From contig JAUVEX010000034.1 of NCBI GenBank assembly GCA_030594585.1, positions 1 to 9,309 of the forward strand: a DNA stretch of 9,309 nt, given 5' to 3'. The notes below the pieces were generated by a model. It saw only the letters and a list, made by a program, of their open reading frames with translations. It had not been told where the DNA came from and searched no databases. Of the stretch, positions 5,270 to 9,309 are shown piece after piece. The position numbers and the translations under genes were made by a program. The stretch comes from an archaeon. Its GTDB lineage: Archaea; EX4484-52; B79-G9. Numbering within the stretch: position 1 is the first letter of the stretch; the number at the start of each line of letters is the position of its first letter.

Positions 5270-5297
5270 GTGTTCCATAGAACACCCCACTTTTTTT
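5270..5297 (+). terminator. Hairpin plus T7 terminator upstream of secF
   Basis: GTGTTC (5270-5275) and GAACAC (5280-5285) form a 6-bp stem with loop CATA; after CCCAC comes a run of seven T (5291-5297). It begins four bases after the stop of the possible small ORF and lies before the secF TATA box, so it plausibly ends transcription of the 5028-5297 segment. Its 5' arm is also the 3' arm of an overlapping hairpin at 5253-5275, so the two cannot form together. Confidence 0.5.
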
Positions 5298-5324
5298 CAT
5301 TCATTGCATAAAAAAGACATAAAG

Positions 5325-5333
5325 AATATAAAG
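5325..5333 (+). promoter_or_regulatory. TATA box of secF-secD
   Basis: AATATAAAG at 5325-5333 (TATAAA core 5327-5332) is centred about 26 bases upstream of the secF ATG, with no Shine-Dalgarno sequence between. It indicates a leaderless start for the secF-secD transcript, independent of the terminator just upstream. Confidence 0.6.
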
Positions 5334-5354
5334 CATACTGCATAACTTGTTGAC

Positions 5355-6224
5355 ATGAATTTTGATATTTTTCTCAACAAATTGTTGAAAAATTACAAAA
5401 CAGGTCTTTTCGTATCTGTATTTGTTCTATTATTCATTGTTCTATTTCTTGGAAACCAGCAAATTCAAACAGGCTCTGTTGTTCCATTAGGTATCGATTT
5501 TACCGGAGGCACACAGGCAATTGTAGAAGTTGAGGGTGCAATAGATACCACACTAATCAAAAAAAATGCAGAAGAAATTCTTGGAGAAACCGTTATTGTA
5601 AAGAAACTTTCAGGGGCAAACACAATAACAATTGAATCCAAAAAAGAAATAAAAAAAGACACACTACTTGAAATAGCACAATTGTCAAATATTGAAATAA
5701 TAACAACAACAACACATACAATCGGTGCGTCTCTTGGGGCAGCATTCTTTTCACAGACAATAAAGGCTGTTCTTACAGCATATGTGCTTATGAGCATTAT
5801 TGTTTTTCTATTATTCAGGTCCTTTGTCCCTTCCCTTGCAATCATTCTTGCAAGCTTCGCTGATGTCGCAACCGCTGTTTTTGGAATGAATCTTGTTGGA
5901 ATAAATCTTTCAATGGCAACGGTTGCAGGGCTTCTCATACTTATCGGATATTCAATAGACACAGACATACTTCTTTCAACAAGAGTGTTAAAACGGCGTG
6001 GCGAAGGGACCGTTAATGAGAGAATAAAATCCTCAATAAAAACAGGAATGACAATGTCGCTGACATCGATAATTGCAATGGTTGTGCTTTATCTCGTCTC
6101 AACCTCTGTTGTGCTTGATGAAATAGCTCTTGTAATAATTATGGGCCTCACAGCCGATATATTCTACACATGGCTTCAAAATGTAGGGATATTAAAACTA
6201 TACACTGCGAGGAAATTCAAATGA
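5355..6224 (+). CDS. secF: Protein translocase subunit SecF
   Basis: SecF pairs with SecD in the membrane to assist the late steps of protein export through the Sec channel. The 289-residue protein shows the family layout: a first membrane helix (about 16-33), an external domain opening with the motif GIDFTGGT (46-53), then five more helices (about 134-154, 158-178, 184-205, 230-248, 255-280). Conserved points include the aspartate in the membrane motif FADVATAVFGM (D170) and GYSIDTDILLSTRVLKRRGEG (198-218), the counterpart of the bacterial SecF loop after helix four. Its last codons overlap the secD start (ATGA, 6221-6224), so the pair is translationally coupled. SecF before SecD is the order reported in haloarchaea. 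The ATG at 5355 fits both the TATA spacing and the N-terminal helix. Confidence 0.95.
   Translation: MNFDIFLNKLLKNYKTGLFVSVFVLLFIVLFLGNQQIQTGSVVPLGIDFTGGTQAIVEVEGAIDTTLIKKNAEEILGETVIVKKLSGANTITIESKKEIKKDTLLEIAQLSNIEIITTTTHTIGASLGAAFFSQTIKAVLTAYVLMSIIVFLLFRSFVPSLAIILASFADVATAVFGMNLVGINLSMATVAGLLILIGYSIDTDILLSTRVLKRRGEGTVNERIKSSIKTGMTMSLTSIIAMVVLYLVSTSVVLDEIALVIIMGLTADIFYTWLQNVGILKLYTARKFK
6209..6212 (+). promoter_or_regulatory. Shine-Dalgarno site of secD
   Basis: GAGG at 6209-6212, inside GCGAGGAAAT, lies eight bases before the ATG at 6221. It supports this start over an in-frame ATG at 6170 that would overlap secF by 55 bases. Confidence 0.55.
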
Positions 6225-7687
6225 GCGCAGACAACAAATGGATCAGGCTTTTAAAGGAGCCGCGAATAATCTTTACGCTTCTGATAATTTTAGGCGCTAT
6301 TGCCGCTATTGGCCCTCGCGCATATCCCGGGGATTCCGGAACAATGGAGCTTGAAACAAGCATTGTAAAGGGTCTTGACCTTCAGGGCGGCGTAAGAGCG
6401 TTGGTACTTCCTGACGAACCGACAAAAGCAATCGTAGATGAAGCAATTACAGTCCTAAACACCCGGCTTTCCGCATTCGGCCTGCAGGAAACAAAACTAA
6501 GGCCTATAAATATTGAAGGTGACTGGTATATAGAAATCGAGCTTGCAGGCTCAACAGAAGAGGAACTGACAGGCCTTCTTGAAAAGCAGGGAAAATTCGA
6601 GGCATATATCCCAAGAACAACCACACTTGATGACAATAAAGGAACTCTTATAATTGACGACAAGACACACTTAATAGAATTCATCGATGAAAGCACCGCA
6701 AAAATAGACAACTCTATTTTCTCGCTAAATGAAATTACGGTGATTGAAGGCATAAATTTCACAGTCTCAAACATAACAGAAGACGAAATAACACTTTCAG
6801 GATTAATATATCAAGGAAAGGATATGCTCCAGATATTCAAAGACGCACAGCATTCAAGCGTACAGCGGGTTGGTGCAGAAAACTATCGGTTCCAGTTTGA
6901 GGTTCTTACAACAACAGAATCGGCAGAGCGATTCGCAAAAATTACAAAAGATGCGAAAATAATAAGTGAAGGTATCGGAAATGCTTATCTCGACGCAGAA
7001 ATTGAGCTATATCTTGATGACAACATGACCGACAGCCTGAAAATATCCTCCGGCCTTAGGGGTCAGCCGCTTACAACACCGCAAATAAGCGGCGGCGGAA
7101 ACACCCAAAAAGATGCAGTAGACCAGATGAAAACACTCCAGTCAATTCTTGAATCAGGAGCGCTTCCGTCAAAAATAACCGTTGTCCAGGTAAATGATAT
7201 CTCCCCAACACTTGGAAAAGAATTCATGAATGCCTCATTCTTTGCTATTTTCCTTGCAATTATTGCAGTGGCTTTTGTAGTCTTTGCAAGATACAGGGAC
7301 CCAAAAATTGTATTGCCAATGATTCTAACATCAACAGGAGAAATACTCATTATCTTAGGTTTTGCAGCTCTTGTAAAATGGACCATAGACCTTCCGTCAA
7401 TTGCGGGCATTGTGGCCGCTATCGGTTCCGGGATAGACCACCAGATTGTAATTGCTGATGAATCCGGAAGAAAAAAAGAGGAATTAAGCCTTGCAAAAAA
7501 ACTTTCCCGTGCATTTTTCATTATAATGGCATCCGCCGCCACAACAATCGCCGCAATGATTCCTTTATTGTCTGTCGGTGCGGGCGGGGTCAAAGGTTTC
7601 GCATTCACAACAATTATCGGCGTTCTTGCAGGTGTTCTAATCACACGGCCGGCATTCGCAAAGGTTATTGAATATTTGCGAAAGTGA
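6221..7687 (+). CDS. secD: Protein translocase subunit SecD
   Basis: The larger partner of SecF in the membrane complex that helps pull exported proteins across. From the ATG at 6221 it is 488 residues. It has a first membrane helix (about 16-32), the hallmark GLDLQGGVRALV (51-62), a long external region (to about 335) including the P1-type folds, and five C-terminal helices (about 337-356, 362-385, 391-412, 431-451, 458-483). IGSGIDHQIVIADESGRKKEE (401-421) is the archaeal form of the conserved motif in the fourth helix and following loop. The four-base overlap with secF and the upstream Shine-Dalgarno site fix the start. The external domain is of ordinary archaeal size, and no SecD-SecF fusion is seen. 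Transcription is expected from the secF promoter. Confidence 0.95.
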   Translation: MSADNKWIRLLKEPRIIFTLLIILGAIAAIGPRAYPGDSGTMELETSIVKGLDLQGGVRALVLPDEPTKAIVDEAITVLNTRLSAFGLQETKLRPINIEGDWYIEIELAGSTEEELTGLLEKQGKFEAYIPRTTTLDDNKGTLIIDDKTHLIEFIDESTAKIDNSIFSLNEITVIEGINFTVSNITEDEITLSGLIYQGKDMLQIFKDAQHSSVQRVGAENYRFQFEVLTTTESAERFAKITKDAKIISEGIGNAYLDAEIELYLDDNMTDSLKISSGLRGQPLTTPQISGGGNTQKDAVDQMKTLQSILESGALPSKITVVQVNDISPTLGKEFMNASFFAIFLAIIAVAFVVFARYRDPKIVLPMILTSTGEILIILGFAALVKWTIDLPSIAGIVAAIGSGIDHQIVIADESGRKKEELSLAKKLSRAFFIIMASAATTIAAMIPLLSVGAGGVKGFAFTTIIGVLAGVLITRPAFAKVIEYLRK

Positions 7688-7705
7688 TTTCTCACACACT
7701 CGCAC

Positions 7706-7714
7706 AAATATAAA
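7706..7714 (+). promoter_or_regulatory. TATA box of the A-type ATP synthase operon
   Basis: AAATATAAA at 7706-7714 is centred about 28 bases before the ATG at 7738, and no Shine-Dalgarno sequence intervenes. It lies in the short gap after secD and marks the start of a new, probably leaderless, transcription unit. Confidence 0.6.
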
Positions 7715-7737
7715 CCACAAAAACCTTAAAGTACACT

Positions 7738-8052
7738 ATGATAGCCAAAGGCATAAAAGACATTCTTGAAGAAGAGACAAAAGCAGAAAAAGTGATTGAA
7801 GAAAAAAAACGCACAACCGAAAAATTAGTAGCGCAAAAGAAAAAAGCAGTTGATGATGATTTAAAAGAATTCAAAAAAGAGCTTGAAAAAAACACAGAAC
7901 AAAAACTGGAAGATATAAAAAAAAGCTGCGAATTAAAGAAAGAAAAACTGATTGAAGAAAACAGAAAAGAAACCAGCATGCTAGACAAAAAAACAGAAAA
8001 AAAGATAGCTTCTGCCGCCCAATTATTCGTTAAAAATTTTAAGTTCGCGTAA
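7738..8052 (+). CDS. ahaH: A-type ATP synthase subunit H (peripheral stalk)
   Basis: A 104-residue, almost wholly helical protein with long alternating lysine and glutamate stretches and regularly spaced alanine, leucine, isoleucine and valine, as expected for the coiled-coil subunit H (also called G) that pairs with subunit E in the peripheral stalk of the archaeal ATP synthase. The stalk holds the catalytic head still against rotation. Length matches the family (about 100 residues). Low-complexity coiled coils are hard to assign by sequence alone; the decisive evidence is position, since subunit I follows 16 bases later and the order H-I opens many archaeal ATPase operons. The C-terminus AAQLFVKNF is the least charged part and may contact subunit E or I. 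The start at 7738 fits the TATA spacing. Confidence 0.8.
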   Translation: MIAKGIKDILEEETKAEKVIEEKKRTTEKLVAQKKKAVDDDLKEFKKELEKNTEQKLEDIKKSCELKKEKLIEENRKETSMLDKKTEKKIASAAQLFVKNFKFA

Positions 8053-8068
8053 TCTTATTGTGATTGTT

Positions 8069-9309
8069 ATGTTCAGGCCAAAAACCATGTGTTCTGTAAA
8101 AATTGCAGGCCTTCTGAAAGACAAAGAAAAAATAATGCATCTTTTGCAAAAGGAAGGAATAACACAGCCAAAAGAAACCGACACAAAAGTACCTGAAAAA
8201 GAAAATATTGAAAAAATAAATTCTAAGCTTCTTTTATCAGTTACAAATAACTTAAAGAAAATAGATGCAATAACATCCGCCATTAAGCCGCAAGGGCTTT
8301 TTGAAAAATACATGCAGGCGCCAAAAAAAGAAAATTTTTCAGGCCTCGATGACAATTCATTTGATTTATGGGCTCAAATTCGAATAGATAAGCTACTGAA
8401 AAAAACCAACAGCGAAAAACAGGAAATAGAGTATCTTAAAAAAAGAATAAAAAACACAAAAAAAAAGCTTGCAATCCTAAATCTTTTGAAAAGCCAGGAC
8501 ATTCCGTTATGGGATTTAGGCAAACAGAAGCGTTTCTTAATAGGTACTGCAAAAACAGAAAACACCAATCTTCACTATTTAAGCTCAATAGGCTATGTTT
8601 GCAAAATAAGAGAACGAAAAAAAACAAAAACAACAAGCACGCATATTTTTTTCATAATAAAAAAAGAGCATCACAAAAACGCATTGGCGCGGTTGAGTGA
8701 AATTGACCTTTTCTCAGAAGCCGCATTTAACGCAAAACCAAAACAGGCAATAAGGCTTTTAACCCATAAGCTAAAAGAAAACACAAAAACATTAGAGCAA
8801 AGAAAAAAAGCGCTGAAATCACTTGAAAAAGAAAGGGGCTTTCTTCTTGCCGTTGAAGAAAAATACAAAAACATAAAGGAACGGCTTTCTACAGAAGCGC
8901 ATATGCTTAAAACTCATGATGTATTTTTTCTTGAATTCTGGGTTGCAAAAGACGACATCCAAAAAATAGAAGCAATAAAAAATATTTGTGTGCTGAAAAA
9001 AACAGTTGCGAAAGACGCCCCCACAAAACTTGAAAACCCGCCAATTGTACGCCCTTTCGAATCCTTGACGCGCATGTTTGCGCTTCCGAAATACACAGAA
9101 TTTGACCCAACGCCGATTATTGCAATAACATTTCCCATATTTTTCGGCATAATGCTTACAGACATCGCATACGGCTTTCTTCTTTTTGCGATTTTTGCAT
9201 CAATCTGGATAAAAACACACAACAATTCACTTAAGGATTTTGCAGAAATCATGGTGTTAAGTGCAATATCAACAATATTTTTCGGTTTTGTTTTCGGAAG
9301 CTTTTTCGG
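8069..9309 (+). CDS. ahaI: A-type ATP synthase subunit I, N-terminal part (runs off the window)
   Basis: Subunit I (the a-subunit counterpart) forms the membrane half-channel through which ions cross to drive the rotor, and its N-terminal cytoplasmic arm anchors the peripheral stalks. The frame from ATG 8069 is open for 413 codons to the window edge, roughly 60% of the usual 640-660 residues, so the 3' end lies outside. The start MFRPKTMCSVKIAGL fits the family N-terminus. A charged, coiled-coil-rich arm follows (about residues 100-310), then the signature before the membrane domain: PTKLENPPIVRPFESLTRMFALPKY, EFDPTPIIAITFPIFFGIMLTDIAYGFLL and FFGFVFGSFF at the edge. A glycine common in the ML-G-D segment is threonine here. 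GTGAT (8060-8064), four bases before the ATG, may be a weak Shine-Dalgarno site. It follows ahaH by 16 bases. The key ion-path arginine would be downstream of the window. Confidence 0.92.
   Translation, partial: MFRPKTMCSVKIAGLLKDKEKIMHLLQKEGITQPKETDTKVPEKENIEKINSKLLLSVTNNLKKIDAITSAIKPQGLFEKYMQAPKKENFSGLDDNSFDLWAQIRIDKLLKKTNSEKQEIEYLKKRIKNTKKKLAILNLLKSQDIPLWDLGKQKRFLIGTAKTENTNLHYLSSIGYVCKIRERKKTKTTSTHIFFIIKKEHHKNALARLSEIDLFSEAAFNAKPKQAIRLLTHKLKENTKTLEQRKKALKSLEKERGFLLAVEEKYKNIKERLSTEAHMLKTHDVFFLEFWVAKDDIQKIEAIKNICVLKKTVAKDAPTKLENPPIVRPFESLTRMFALPKYTEFDPTPIIAITFPIFFGIMLTDIAYGFLLFAIFASIWIKTHNNSLKDFAEIMVLSAISTIFFGFVFGSFF

Larger units (their letters stand above)
5028..5297 (+). ncRNA. Candidate structured RNA between the disordered-protein gene and secF
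   Basis: This segment has no ATG-started gene of normal size but many stems. GAATTTG-CG-TGCT (5041-5053) pairs with AGCACAAATTC (5103-5113) as 11 base pairs with a two-base bulge. Inside that loop are GTCT/AGAC (5064-5074) and CCTTTG/CAAAGG (5078-5097), giving a three-way junction. Downstream are AAAGCC/GGCTTT (5187-5202), a 9-bp stem with two G-U pairs (5253-5261 with 5267-5275), and a terminator-like hairpin (5270-5285) followed by T7. TATA-like boxes lie just upstream. It could be a free small RNA or a leader acting on secF. I found no match by eye to tRNA, RNase P RNA or SRP RNA signatures. The boundaries are guesses from promoter and terminator positions, and a small protein in the same place (5039-5266) remains a competing explanation. 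Confidence 0.33.

Noticed and set aside
1..9309. CRISPR arrays, insertion sequences, phage or toxin-antitoxin genes
   Set aside because: No direct-repeat arrays, transposase or integrase motifs, or terminal inverted repeats were seen; gene content is core archaeal with uniform composition.

Overview
The window is a gene-dense, AT-rich stretch of an archaeal chromosome with every supported gene on the + strand. Archaeal origin is shown by the gene set: archaeal EF-1beta, FEN1 endonuclease, ribose-1,5-bisphosphate isomerase, form III RuBisCO, the secF-secD pair and A-type ATP synthase subunits H and I. TATA boxes about 25-28 bases before the start codons agree with this. The compact layout would suit a small-genome, uncultured (for example DPANN-type) lineage, but that placement is inference; no rRNA is present to test it.

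Layout: (1) aEF-1beta (8-274), then a 134-base gap with a T-tract and a hairpin followed by a T-tract. (2) FEN1 (409-1434), whose catalytic residues fall at the same positions as in Pyrococcus FEN1 once the inner start is used. (3) A carbon/nucleotide cluster (1526-4147): ribose-1,5-bisphosphate isomerase, a CYTH-fold triphosphatase or cyclase-like protein, and RuBisCO, closely packed and probably co-transcribed. The first and last are consecutive steps of the archaeal AMP pathway (ribose-1,5-bisphosphate to ribulose-1,5-bisphosphate, which with CO2 gives two 3-phosphoglycerate). AMP phosphorylase, the preceding step, is not in the window. (4) A membrane-anchored, largely disordered protein of unknown function (4186-4944). 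(5) A 410-base interval (4945-5354) with tandem TATA-like boxes, an unusual density of hairpins, a weak small ORF and a terminator-like hairpin. This is the most intriguing unexplained piece. (6) secF-secD (5355-7687), overlapping by four bases, for the SecDF complex that assists protein export. (7) The beginning of an A-type ATP synthase operon: peripheral-stalk subunit H and then subunit I, which runs off the end of the window.

A consistent expression pattern is visible. Genes that open a transcription unit (FEN1, isomerase, the disordered protein, secF, ahaH) have a TATA box centred about 25-28 bases before the ATG and mostly no Shine-Dalgarno, so they look leaderless. Internal genes (rbcL, secD, less clearly ahaI) carry Shine-Dalgarno-like sequences. 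This pattern decided several start codons here.
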